Notes: generated by a model from the letters alone, not told the origin. Positions 41,786 through 52,499 are shown, counted from the stretch's first letter. The stretch: 64,000 nt of DNA from an uncultured Mycoplasmatota bacterium (GCA_947305065.1 CAMZCT010000001.1:98854-162853), one strand, 5' to 3'. Translations and numbers: made by a program.

Positions 41786-44531
41786 ATATTAATACTCCTA
41801 TTCCTAGTAACATTAATGCTATTCCTATTATTTCAGGAATATGATAATCTTCTAAAACTGTGTTAGGTACTTCAACAATTACTTGTTCATTTGTCATAGT
41901 ACATTTAACGATTTCACCGTCTTCTAATATTTCAAAATACATCTTTTCTGTATTTAATACATATCCGTCTGGTGCTTCTTTCTCTAAGATATAATATCTA
42001 CCATATCTTAATTCTTCTATAACCATTTTACCTTCTTCATCAGTAATACCTTCAAAGATTAGTTCATCTTTATCATTATAGATTTCAATCTTTGTATTAG
42101 GTAATGGTTCGCTTGTAGATAGATCTGTCTTAGTAAATTCTAAAGAGCCAATTATAGGTCTGTTAGTCATTTCTGCTTTTACTATTTCTCCATTTTCTTT
42201 AATTTCAAATAGTACTTTTTCTTCTGTAATGACATAACCTGTAGCAGCTTCACTTTCAATAATGTAATATTTACCAATTGGAAGTTCATCTACTTTTACG
42301 ATTCCATTCTCATCAGTTATTCCCTTGAAAATTAATTCATTATTATTAGTATAGATTTCAATTTTTGTATTTGGAATAACTTCTCCATTTACTAAATCAG
42401 TCTTAGTAAATTCTAAGAATCCTTTCTTTAAATAATTGAATAATTTAATATTACTAGTAATTATTTCAGTATGATTATCTTTAAATGTTAATTCAACATC
42501 ATATGTCTTTATATCCAATAAGTAATTATCTAAAGTCTTAGTTTCCTTTATATAATATTTACCTAAATATAAATCATCAAAGATTATTTTTCCTTCACTA
42601 TTTGTAGATAATTCTTCTACAAGTTGATCTTTGCTATAGTGTACCACTCCATCTAAAGTCTTTATTTCTTCAGCAGCATAAAGTGCTACTTTAACATCTT
42701 TAAGAGGAATCTTTTCATAGCTAAACTTGTTATCATTAATTACAAATTGATCTCCTTCTTTTAGAATTTCAATTTGTCCTTTTACCTGTTTATCTTCATA
42801 ATTGATTTCAAAATAATCTCCATATTCATTATCATTTATTAAAGGTGTTTCATCATCTAATCTAAATGACAACTTAGAATCATTTATTAGATATCCATTT
42901 GGAGAACTTATTTCTTCAATACTATAGTTCCCAGTAATGATTTCGTATGGTGTAATAAAAACTCCATTCTCATCAGTTTTATATTCACAGATTTCTTCTT
43001 TCTTTGGATAAGTAATTGTTTGACAAACATATTCTTGTTTATCTTCATCATATATTTTGAAAGTTATATTAGAAGCAAGTATTGGTAATTTACTTTCACT
43101 ATCTATTTTAGTTAATTTAAGTTTTGCTGTTACCGGCGCATTAGTAAATGATAGTTTTATTACTTCTTCACTATTTTCATTAATAGTAATTTGAAAATCA
43201 TCTACTTTAATATAACCACTTAAAGTTGTTATTTGTTTTCCAGTATAAGTTCCATAAGGTAAAGTAAATTCAGCAAATCCATTTTTATCTGTATCTACTT
43301 CTGCTACCATCTCATTCTTATTATTAAAGAATTGAAATTTAATATTTTCTTCAGGAGTTAATACTCCAGTATCAGCTTTTGCATAATACTTATGTAATTT
43401 TACTGGTCTTTTAATTATTTGTTCATAAACAGTTATTTCAGGATTTAATTCATCCTCAGTTATTTCAAAAGTATAAGTATTAGGATCTAACTCATATCCC
43501 TTTGATGGAGATAATTCTTTTAAGGAATAATTTCCTAAATATGGTAGATAATCACTAGTAACATTTCCTTCTTCATCAGTAGTGATTGTTGTAAGTAAAT
43601 TATCTGCTTCATCATATACTCCATAGCTAGCTCCGGATAATACAGCTTCAGATGATGTAGGTTCTCCTCCGCTATCTCTATCAAGTTTATGAAGTGTTAT
43701 TTTACCTCCGATTATTTTTACATTCAATTTAACAGTAATTGGATCAAAGTTTCCAACTCTCATTACATTCTGTGAACCAGATACATAATATAGAACTGGA
43801 TATGAATCATATTTAGTAGTACTTTTCTTAAAAGTAATTGTTCCGTCTCCAACTGCTTTAGGAGTAATAGTTAAACTATTTCCATTTTTTGTAACAGTAA
43901 GGTTACTTGAGCTACTAACTGAATAAGAAGATAACACACCATTCGCATCATTAACGGTAATTGGATTACCTAAATTGACTGTGTTATTTTCGATTGTAAT
44001 ACTTGGAGTAACCAAATGTTGATCAACTAATCTATTTATTTCAGCGATTTCATCATCATAAGAGTTAATTCTACTTCCATTTAATGTATCGGTAAAATAA
44101 ATATCTGATTCAGGATTAGTAATTCTCCAAATCATTACTTGTGTTATTGGATACCACTTTTTAGCGGTATGTCCAGAATAATCATAACCATAGTAAGCAA
44201 TTAATGCTATTCTTCTCCATTGTGCCTCTGTTAAGTTAGCAGCAGTCCACCAATCAGATCTTGCTATGTTATAAGTATGATTATTATTGATATCTGTGTA
44301 AGGTTGAAGACAGTAAACAAATTTATTATCTTCACTTCTTCTTAAAAATCTGGCTTGTTGATATTTAACATAACCATCAGGTTTTACTTTTTTAATATAA
44401 ATATCACTTATCCATTCACTTGGCCATATAGCTTCGCCAGAATAAGTTTCAGCATGTACTTTCATATTGCCGAACATAAAAAAAGCACTTAGAAATATAA
44501 GTGCAGTTAAAACAATATTTTTAATTTTCAT
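41763..44531 (-). CDS. cell-wall anchored thioester (TQXA)-domain adhesin with multiple CnaB/SpaA domains
   Basis: FVYCLQPY (Cys) and YPITQVMIWRI (TQ); repeated CnaB modules; C-terminal VPNTVLED-TM-YEEKRKK sorting signal. Confidence 0.9.
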   Translation of the reverse strand: MKIKNIVLTALIFLSAFFMFGNMKVHAETYSGEAIWPSEWISDIYIKKVKPDGYVKYQQARFLRRSEDNKFVYCLQPYTDINNNHTYNIARSDWWTAANLTEAQWRRIALIAYYGYDYSGHTAKKWYPITQVMIWRITNPESDIYFTDTLNGSRINSYDDEIAEINRLVDQHLVTPSITIENNTVNLGNPITVNDANGVLSSYSVSSSSNLTVTKNGNSLTITPKAVGDGTITFKKSTTKYDSYPVLYYVSGSQNVMRVGNFDPITVKLNVKIIGGKITLHKLDRDSGGEPTSSEAVLSGASYGVYDEADNLLTTITTDEEGNVTSDYLPYLGNYSLKELSPSKGYELDPNTYTFEITEDELNPEITVYEQIIKRPVKLHKYYAKADTGVLTPEENIKFQFFNNKNEMVAEVDTDKNGFAEFTLPYGTYTGKQITTLSGYIKVDDFQITINENSEEVIKLSFTNAPVTAKLKLTKIDSESKLPILASNITFKIYDEDKQEYVCQTITYPKKEEICEYKTDENGVFITPYEIITGNYSIEEISSPNGYLINDSKLSFRLDDETPLINDNEYGDYFEINYEDKQVKGQIEILKEGDQFVINDNKFSYEKIPLKDVKVALYAAEEIKTLDGVVHYSKDQLVEELSTNSEGKIIFDDLYLGKYYIKETKTLDNYLLDIKTYDVELTFKDNHTEIITSNIKLFNYLKKGFLEFTKTDLVNGEVIPNTKIEIYTNNNELIFKGITDENGIVKVDELPIGKYYIIESEAATGYVITEEKVLFEIKENGEIVKAEMTNRPIIGSLEFTKTDLSTSEPLPNTKIEIYNDKDELIFEGITDEEGKMVIEELRYGRYYILEKEAPDGYVLNTEKMYFEILEDGEIVKCTMTNEQVIVEVPNTVLEDYHIPEIIGIALMLLGIGVLIYEEKRKK

Positions 44532-44547
44532 TTTATTTCCTTTCCAT

Positions 44548-45093
44548 CTAGGAAAGACTTAACATCGCTCCTAGAAATCTTCCAGAAGGACTATAAACTT
44601 CATAACACCAAAAATTAGAATATTCACTATTCTCATCATCTATTGTTTCTTGTCCTTCTTTCTTACAAGCATCCATATTTGCATGGGTTACTTTTTGCCA
44701 TTTCATAATAGGCTTATTGTAATATTCATCTTCAGATATTCCAAGTTCTTCCCATGGTTTTTTTGCTACAGGTTTAGACTCTTCTTTTTTACTATCTGAA
44801 GAAATAGTTTTTGTTTCTTGTTTAGGTGTAGTTGTTTGTTTTTTCTTTGCTTCCTCTTTGCTTGAAGTAGTTGTAGTTTCTTTCTTCACTTCTACTTTTT
44901 CTTCAATCTTAGGTTCTTCAATAACAACATTTTCTTCTACTGGTTCTTCTACTTCTTCAACAACCTCAGTACTTTTATTATCTTTAAGAACATCATCAAT
45001 ATTGAATTCTTCAATTGGAGTGTTAAAAGCTGATCCTACTCCAATAATTAAGCTAATTAAAACAAACAAAATGTATAATTTTAAGATTTTCAT
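44548..45093 (-). CDS. secreted/membrane-anchored protein with Glu/Lys/Thr-rich linker
   Basis: N-terminal TM then EEPVEENVVIEEPKIEEKVEVKKETTTTSS. Confidence 0.65.
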   Translation of the reverse strand: MKILKLYILFVLISLIIGVGSAFNTPIEEFNIDDVLKDNKSTEVVEEVEEPVEENVVIEEPKIEEKVEVKKETTTTSSKEEAKKKQTTTPKQETKTISSDSKKEESKPVAKKPWEELGISEDEYYNKPIMKWQKVTHANMDACKKEGQETIDDENSEYSNFWCYEVYSPSGRFLGAMLSLS

Positions 45094-45243
45094 AATACAT
45101 CTCTCCTTTGATTGTATCCTAGCAAATTAAAACAATACTGTCATTTGTACGATTTATACATTTTCTTTCAGTAAGTAATTAATAGCTAGTATATATATCT
45201 AGGGTAGATTGTAAGAAGGGACTTTTTGGAATTCATACTCCCA

Positions 45244-46179
45244 CTATCTTTCCCTGTCTCGATTTCTTAAATGATTTGAATAAAATTCAATTGCCTTAAC
45301 AACAAAATTTTCTATTTGATCATTTCCAATACTCTTTGGGAGTACACTTCTGATTCTACTTTCATTCAATCTTATTTTTGGAATCTGATTAGGTTTTTCT
45401 TGAGAAAGTATCTCATCAATTTTATCAGTATCCAATTTACCTTCTTGACTTAATCTCTTCATAATAATTGTTTGAGCATGTGAAGGAGTACAATCATTAT
45501 ATTCAATACAATCTAATAATGAATATTGTTCTTCTTCTTTTAAATAAGATATTTCTACTCCTGGGTTGAACGCAATTTCTTTATTATCAACTTTTTCTAA
45601 TAACTCTGGAATCAAATAAGTTAATCTTATGTATCTTTTAATTTGAGTTTCACTATCTCCTACTTCATTTGATAATAAAGTATTTGATCTCAACTTAGGT
45701 CCAACTTGGTCCGAAGTTAAATCTGTTCTTTTTCCTTGATGAGCCATTGCTTCTAATTTCATCTTATATGCGAATGCTCTCTCACTAGGTAGAATTTCCT
45801 CCCTCTGCATATTACTATCTACCATAGCAATTATTGCTTCATCATCTGATAAATCTCTAACTATACATGGTATTTTATCTAGTCCTGCTAATTCACTTGC
45901 TCTTTTTCTTCTATGACCAGAGATCATTTCATATCTTCCGTCTTCTTTTGGTCTAACAAGTGCAGGAACTATTACTCCCTTATCTTTTATACTCTCACTC
46001 ATTTGAAGTAATTCTTCATTATCAATTACTTTGAATGGATGATTAGGAAAGTTATCAATATCAGAAAGATTTATTTCAGTAATTAATTCTGAGTTATCTC
46101 TAACTCTTTCTTCCTCAGTAGTGAATAAATCATCTAACTTGGGAAGGTGCATCTTTTGTTTTAATTCTGCCACAATCAA
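45244..46179 (-). CDS. parB: ParB/Spo0J partition protein
   Basis: ISGHRRKRASELAGLDKIPCIVRDLSDDEA. Confidence 0.93.
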   Translation of the reverse strand: MIVAELKQKMHLPKLDDLFTTEEERVRDNSELITEINLSDIDNFPNHPFKVIDNEELLQMSESIKDKGVIVPALVRPKEDGRYEMISGHRRKRASELAGLDKIPCIVRDLSDDEAIIAMVDSNMQREEILPSERAFAYKMKLEAMAHQGKRTDLTSDQVGPKLRSNTLLSNEVGDSETQIKRYIRLTYLIPELLEKVDNKEIAFNPGVEISYLKEEEQYSLLDCIEYNDCTPSHAQTIIMKRLSQEGKLDTDKIDEILSQEKPNQIPKIRLNESRIRSVLPKSIGNDQIENFVVKAIEFYSNHLRNRDRER

Positions 46180-46954
46180 TTACCTCCTTTGCAAATAATA
46201 AATAGCTTTCTGCTACTTTACTGTTTTTATCGTATTCAAAAATACTTTTACCAAGTGCAGAGGATTCTGCTGTTTTAACAGCTATTGGAATTTGATTCTC
46301 AAAAATTTTAATTTTACTCCCATAGTTATTTTCAAGTTGTTCTTTAATTTCCTTAGATAGATTTGTTCTTCTATCAACTAATGTTAATAGTATTCCATCT
46401 ACTTTTAAATCTGGATTAATCAATCTTCTTACTTTATTAATTGATTGTATTAAAGATGTCATTCCTTTTGCAGCCAAATATTGACTTTGAACAGGAATAA
46501 TAACACTATCTGCTGCTGCTAATGCATTAATAGTAAGCATAGCAAGACTTGGCATACAATCAATTATTATATAATCGTATTTTTTCTTCAAATCTGCGAT
46601 TGCAATTTTTATAGTATTTTCACGACTCATTGCTGTTGCAAGAGACATTTCAGTAGCAGATAAATCCAAATTAGAAGGAATCAAGTCAACATGTTCATTA
46701 TGATGAAGTATAGCTTCTTCTACATTGATAGGTTTATCGTTAATGATTCCATCCATAACATTTGCGATTGAATACTTATAATCGTTCTGGTTATACCATC
46801 CCATATAAGTGGTTAAATCACCTTGTGGATCAGTATCAATCAGAAGAACTCTCTTTCCCATTTTCGCAAGTGCTACACCTAAACTAAAAGTGGTAGTAGT
46901 TTTACCAACTCCACCTTTTTGATTAGCTACTGCAATGACTTTACTTTGAGGCAT
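46130..46954 (-). CDS. parA: ParA/Soj partition ATPase
   Basis: VIAVANQKGGVGKTTTTFSLGVALAKMGKRVLLIDTDPQGDLT. Confidence 0.96.
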   Translation of the reverse strand: MPQSKVIAVANQKGGVGKTTTTFSLGVALAKMGKRVLLIDTDPQGDLTTYMGWYNQNDYKYSIANVMDGIINDKPINVEEAILHHNEHVDLIPSNLDLSATEMSLATAMSRENTIKIAIADLKKKYDYIIIDCMPSLAMLTINALAAADSVIIPVQSQYLAAKGMTSLIQSINKVRRLINPDLKVDGILLTLVDRRTNLSKEIKEQLENNYGSKIKIFENQIPIAVKTAESSALGKSIFEYDKNSKVAESYLLFAKEVIDCGRIKTKDAPSQVR

Positions 46955-47402
46955 TTTTATTCACCTCAACTTCATCATACATATACATTCTTTTTGCAGT
47001 TTCATATATAAATGATTTAATCTTAACATCTAAGAATTTAATTTCTTCTGAAGTAAGATCTAACGCTATGTTTATCTGTTCATCATTTTTGTTTTCTAAA
47101 TATTTTAGTTTAACAAATGAAGAAAGAACATAATCATCATCTACATACAAATGAAAAAAGAAGTCATCCAGTAACTTTTTCCATGAAAGCAGTCTTGATA
47201 TTCTATCGTCTTCATCAATTCTTATGATAATATCTTCTATGGTATGACCATATATTTGTGTTTTAGATTTCATCCAAGAATCTTTTCCGTCATTTAGAGT
47301 ACCAAGAATTTCTTCTCGTCTTTTTTCTATCAATTTATCTATACTTTTATAATTGTGTAAGACAAATGATATTTCTTTTCCAACTTCTGCTGGATAATTC
47401 AT
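46941..47402 (-). CDS. hypothetical ICE protein
   Basis: 153 aa ORF overlapping parA. Confidence 0.55.
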   Translation of the reverse strand: MNYPAEVGKEISFVLHNYKSIDKLIEKRREEILGTLNDGKDSWMKSKTQIYGHTIEDIIIRIDEDDRISRLLSWKKLLDDFFFHLYVDDDYVLSSFVKLKYLENKNDEQINIALDLTSEEIKFLDVKIKSFIYETAKRMYMYDEVEVNKNASK

Positions 47403-47776
47403 TTTAATCTCCTTTCATTAATAACTTTTAATATGTATTAGAAAGGATGAGTATTATATTTATAACTCGTTTGAGGTTTAAGAAATGTATATTTTTTTAT
47501 TGTTACTAATCAATAGTCCCTAATATCAAAATGCTTAATAATAGATTGGGGATTACTGCATAGAGCAAAGTCTTATTTTATAATGAAAGAAGAAAAATAA
47601 TATCATTCAGTTGCACACAGACTATATATTTGAGGCGCCTTGTCTTTCCCTAGTATCAATCATTTTCAAAATTTTTGCAAAATAAAAAAATGACCAATTT
47701 TTGCCATTTTTGAAATTTTGTTATTTTTCAATTTTTCTCGATTTTATCGGGGTTTGTGAAGATTTTTTTGAGTCAT

Positions 47777-48217
47777 CTAGAAGACATAACCAAGGTTAAT
47801 AAACTGTGGTAATTCATCTAAACTAGTTTTTCTTAATACTTTACCTATCTTGGTAATTCTTGGATCATTATCTAATTTCTGATTTTTTTTCCATTGAGTT
47901 TTATAAGGTTCTATTTTTATTAACTCTTTTAATTTTTCTTCAGCATCAGGAACCATTGTTCTAAATTTATATAATTTAAATTCTTTTCCGTTTTTACCTA
48001 TTCTTTTTTGAGTAAAGAATATACTATGAAAATCCCCTGCTAACATATATGATATTTTTAATATAATAGCTACGATTACCATAACTACTATACCAAAGAA
48101 AGAAAATAATATATCGAAGACATCTTTTATTACTTGATATATTTTAAGTCTTATTGTGTTATTTTCATTGGTTTTACTAGTTGCTTTCATGTTTATGACC
48201 TCAATACTTTCATTCAT
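47777..48217 (-). pseudogene. 3'-truncated priming sugar transferase
   Basis: KFRTMVPDAEEKL, LRKTSLDELPQFIN then NLGYVF-stop; conserved GPRP/PGLTG half absent. Confidence 0.85.
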
Positions 48218-48339
48218 ATATTCATCCCTTAATAATCTTTCTTTATCAAATATAATGTTATCATATTTTAGGATTTAGTCAAGGAGATGAGTTGTTTATT
48301 TCTTTATATATAATTGTCCTTTTTCTTTTTTTCTATGCT

Positions 48340-48700
48340 GCAATTTTTAACTTTTTCGGATCATTTCTAGCCCAATCCAGGATGCAGTATGATTATTATA
48401 ATGTTTTCGATAAAACAATAGTACTTTTCTTTCAATCTCAGTACTTGGTTTTACTTTAGTTAGTAATTCTTTTAAGAAGGATCTGTTTTCTATTTCTGGA
48501 TATAAGGCATTCATATATTTTATTGATCAGATTCTTAGATAAAAATAATATAAAGTGAAACGATTATTATCAAAAGCATCTACTTTTTTCGCTTCTAGGT
48601 AACGAGCAGTTAAAACGTGATCGGAAGAAGCTAATACTGATAATACTTCTTTACCCATAGAAGTCAACATCGATATAAGGAATTATTAAGTCTTCGTTTG
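48340..48700 (-). pseudogene. frameshifted remnant of unidentified protein
   Basis: Minus-strand fragments NEDLIIPYIDVDFYG / LTSMGKEVLSVLASSDHVLTARYLEAKKVDAFDNNRFTLYYFYLRI / MNALYPEIENRSFLKELLTKVKPSTEIERKVLLFYRKHYNNHTASWIGLEMIRK in different frames with stops. Confidence 0.55.
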
Positions 48701-48752
48701 TTTGCCATAAAAAAAATCCCCCTTTTTAATCAAAGGGAGATTTTTGTCAAAG

Positions 48753-51700
48753 TTACATATTCATATTACTACTGGATTCTAGTTCAGAAGCTTCTGTATC
48801 TTTTAATCCTTCTGGGTATGGTATTAAATCAGGATTGAACTCTAAGTAACTTTTAAACATTCTTGCAAATTTATCTTTAGCAAAGTCTAGGCAATCACCA
48901 ATTATTTTACCATCTTCAGTAATGATAATATACCAACCTCTACCACAGATACTTCTTTTTATATTCTCTGGCATGATAGTCTTTTTTTCTTTACATATTT
49001 CAGAAATAATACTTTTATTTCTTCTGTAATCTTCAAATAGGTCTTGACCTTTTTTGGTACTTAAAACTTCTTTATATAATTTTAAATATTCTTGTTTAAT
49101 TTCTTTTATTTCTTTTTCTAATTCATAAATAGTATCATATTGTTTATTTACTCGAGCTATTTCTTTTTTATTAGATAATAATATTATCTTATCTTTTAGT
49201 AGTTCAAGTTTCTTTATTTCAATAGTCATTTCTGGAGTTAAATCAAGTGTATAATAGACATTACTTACTGGATAACTATAGTTTGCTGTTACTGGACCAT
49301 AATGAATGTCTCTAGTAGTAACGCCTTTTTTACTTGCTACTATCATATGATTAGTACTATCTAAATTATTATACATTCCTTTAAATTTTTCTTTTTCATC
49401 GAATACTGTAAACTTTTGCTCTTCTGGTAACGGTCCTTTTAACTGATCGTAATCAAGATATTCATTATGAAGGTCGGAAACTGTTACAAAAGAAATGTCA
49501 TCATCATTTTCTTTTGCTTGACGAATAATTTCTTCAGCAAATAGGACTAATAGTTTATTTAATTCTTCTTTATCTTCTTTTGCTCTTTCGTCTTCACTTT
49601 CATAGCTGTGAATCATTAGAACGTTTCCATTTCTTAATAAAGGAGAAAACATTACTATTTTGCCAGTTTCATCCTTTATAAACATTCCACCGCCATAATA
49701 AGTACTTGTACAATATTTTAGTAAAGAAGTATCTTTACCATTATCGTCAGCATTACCACTTGGTCTAAAGCAGCAATTACTTTTATATCCAGCGGATAGT
49801 ATGTGACGATCTTGAGGATTATACACTCCGATAGTGTATTGGCCTCTTTTAATTTCTACATTAGGGAATTTCTTTGAAGTGATGTTTTCCATTCCACGTG
49901 ATAACTCAACTGTTCTTGGAATTGCTTTATCAGGTTCTGAGCCAAACTTACTAGAGCGTCCTACGTAATCAAATACATCTGTATCAAGAAGGTCTTGATC
50001 TCTACTCCCTAATTCTGGAGATCTTCTTTTTACGTCTAAGTACTTACATATCTTATTAATACGAGAAATATTTAATTTCAAGGATAAACTTTCTTTATTC
50101 TGGGTTTTTAAGAATTCTTCTTGTAAAATATCCCAATCATTAAATATATTACCTAAATTATTCATGAGTTCTTCATTGTTTTGGATGTAATCTTGTTGTA
50201 TAGCAGGTATCTTTTCAAGTGCTTCTGTTGCGTCTTTAACATTTCGTAGTTTAAGTATTATTTTACCTTTTTCATTTTCCATTTCAGCTTTTTTTTCGCT
50301 ATTATCGTTTAGATAATTTCTTATAGGGGTATTCTTAACATTTTTATTAGCTCCAAATATTAGATTAATAAGTGTAGTATTTAAAACTGGAACAAAACCA
50401 TTTCCTTCTTTTTTGAAGGGCACATCAAACAGACTAACTGTATCGAACATTTTACCTAATTTTTCTTCATCTATTTTTCCATACACACCCGTAAGTAATT
50501 CTTTAGACTTTTCAAAACCTAATACACAATATATTTTTATACCTAGTATTGCATGTCTATAATTAAATTCCGAAGGGCGAGATAAGCGAGTTATAAGTCC
50601 TTGTATGGTTTTTACATGTTTAGTATTAAGTTTTCTTAAAATTTCATCCGGAATAGTATTTATATAATCTCTTAGATAATCTTGAGTAATATTACCAATT
50701 CTACTCAAGTAAATTATGGCTTTTTCTGAATTAATACAATATAGATTACTTAGTGCTCTTTCGCCATTAATCATTTTATCTATTGCAATTTGATGGTCAG
50801 GCAACTTATCTTCTTTGAATTTGTTTAATTTTTCAAATATTTCTTCTGCAGATGGTGAAGAAATATTATTATTTTTTGCAACTTTGGTAAGTAATATTAA
50901 AACCGTTTGATGATTACAATCTTTATTGATAGCAGCAATTTTATCAAAATCTTGACTATTATTTACTTTAATGTTGCTATATATTATATCTAAATTAGAC
51001 TTTTTTATTATTTCATTTAAAGGAAGTATATAAACTAATTTTTGGATAACAGTATCTTTATATGCAACATTTGTAAAGCAATCATAATACTCTGTTTTAT
51101 TATTATCTATTAAATATTCAAAGAATTCTGAATTAGTATTATAAGTAACCCTAATAAATCCTTCTATATTATATTTATTAGGATCTTTTTCTAATAATCT
51201 CAATATTTTAGGGAATATTTTTTTATCTTGTAATGCCTGATTTTTATTAACGAAATCACTAGAAGCTATTTTGTTAAATAACATATAGTTTTCAAAGCAT
51301 TCGTCTATCGCTAAATTAAACATTGTTTTATTTTTTGAATATTCAGTTAGGATAGAAGCAATATCTATACTATTCGGATTCTTTCTATATAGTTTTAATA
51401 CTCTAGGAAAGTATTTTTCATTAATACTTTCACTAAATAAGTATAAATATTTACCCTCAAATTTATTTAATAAGTGTAAATATAAATCTTCTTCATTTGC
51501 AAACAAACCTTTTCTGTAATCATATTTTGAATTAGGGTCTCGATAAGAAGTATATATTCTAAATAATTGGGCCTTATCTAAAACATCAAAATTGTGAAAA
51601 TCAAACATATTTGATGTTAAGAAGTCTAGAACAATCTTTTCATTACTTTCTCCCTTGACAAGAGCAATTTTATGTAAGATCTCTTTAGCCTCATCTTTAG

Positions 51701-52499
51701 TAAAGTGGATATGATTAACATCGTCTCTATCTATAAATTCAACGAGATGACCAATTGGAACAAAATCATTTTTAATATATTCTATTATTTTTTTTCTAGC
51801 ATAATCCTGTTTTTCTAAAGGTACATCTAATAGTGTTTTAATATTTTTTAAAAGAGCATTGTCTATTATTAGTTTATTAGATTTTAAAGTATCATTTAAA
51901 TTTTGATATTGATTATCAAGTGAATACCCTACTTTTTTTGCTTCTTCAAGAATTCTATAAACAGCACTTTCATTATATGAAAACTGATTAAGAACATTTG
52001 TTATGGTTGGATCACCATTATCGATTTCTCTAATTTCTGATAATACTATATTAATAAACACTTCGGATTTTGTTAATAGTTTAGGTATTTGCAAACCAGA
52101 TAGAGTATTTATAACACAAAACTTATAGGCTCTTTTACATTCTAATATATATTCTTCATATTTTTGAACATATTCGGGTTTCATCATATGATTAGGTATA
52201 TTAATAATACATTCGGGATTATTATTTGCTATCCAATCTATAAATTGGGGATCATTCTTTAAAGCCGGTATAGTACTAGGTTCTAATCTAACAACTACAT
52301 GAAAATGGTTTTTTAAGTAATCAGCAAATTCTTTTGTAAAACTACTAGCTAATAGTTCTTCCAATTCTAAGGCAGCCGTATGTTCGGCCCATGGCATATC
52401 ACTAATTTCTTCTCTATACTTATTAATGATGTCCTTTAGATTACGATGAAATAAACGTGGGAGAAATCTAGTAAACTTTATTTTTATGTTTTTATTCAT
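48753..52499 (-). CDS. very large hypothetical protein (1248 aa)
   Basis: Single long ORF; helical-repeat-like N-terminal half, Cys-containing conserved-looking segment GYKSNCCFRPSG...YCTSTYYGGGMFIKDETGKIVMFSPLLRNG. Confidence 0.75.
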   Translation of the reverse strand: MNKNIKIKFTRFLPRLFHRNLKDIINKYREEISDMPWAEHTAALELEELLASSFTKEFADYLKNHFHVVVRLEPSTIPALKNDPQFIDWIANNNPECIINIPNHMMKPEYVQKYEEYILECKRAYKFCVINTLSGLQIPKLLTKSEVFINIVLSEIREIDNGDPTITNVLNQFSYNESAVYRILEEAKKVGYSLDNQYQNLNDTLKSNKLIIDNALLKNIKTLLDVPLEKQDYARKKIIEYIKNDFVPIGHLVEFIDRDDVNHIHFTKDEAKEILHKIALVKGESNEKIVLDFLTSNMFDFHNFDVLDKAQLFRIYTSYRDPNSKYDYRKGLFANEEDLYLHLLNKFEGKYLYLFSESINEKYFPRVLKLYRKNPNSIDIASILTEYSKNKTMFNLAIDECFENYMLFNKIASSDFVNKNQALQDKKIFPKILRLLEKDPNKYNIEGFIRVTYNTNSEFFEYLIDNNKTEYYDCFTNVAYKDTVIQKLVYILPLNEIIKKSNLDIIYSNIKVNNSQDFDKIAAINKDCNHQTVLILLTKVAKNNNISSPSAEEIFEKLNKFKEDKLPDHQIAIDKMINGERALSNLYCINSEKAIIYLSRIGNITQDYLRDYINTIPDEILRKLNTKHVKTIQGLITRLSRPSEFNYRHAILGIKIYCVLGFEKSKELLTGVYGKIDEEKLGKMFDTVSLFDVPFKKEGNGFVPVLNTTLINLIFGANKNVKNTPIRNYLNDNSEKKAEMENEKGKIILKLRNVKDATEALEKIPAIQQDYIQNNEELMNNLGNIFNDWDILQEEFLKTQNKESLSLKLNISRINKICKYLDVKRRSPELGSRDQDLLDTDVFDYVGRSSKFGSEPDKAIPRTVELSRGMENITSKKFPNVEIKRGQYTIGVYNPQDRHILSAGYKSNCCFRPSGNADDNGKDTSLLKYCTSTYYGGGMFIKDETGKIVMFSPLLRNGNVLMIHSYESEDERAKEDKEELNKLLVLFAEEIIRQAKENDDDISFVTVSDLHNEYLDYDQLKGPLPEEQKFTVFDEKEKFKGMYNNLDSTNHMIVASKKGVTTRDIHYGPVTANYSYPVSNVYYTLDLTPEMTIEIKKLELLKDKIILLSNKKEIARVNKQYDTIYELEKEIKEIKQEYLKLYKEVLSTKKGQDLFEDYRRNKSIISEICKEKKTIMPENIKRSICGRGWYIIITEDGKIIGDCLDFAKDKFARMFKSYLEFNPDLIPYPEGLKDTEASELESSSNMNM

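Larger units (their letters stand above)
12190..47700. mobile_element. integrative conjugative element with three serine recombinases, capsule cassette, T4SS, relaxase and ParAB
   Basis: Contiguous set of ICE genes bounded by two truncated genes; exact boundaries not resolved. Confidence 0.85.
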
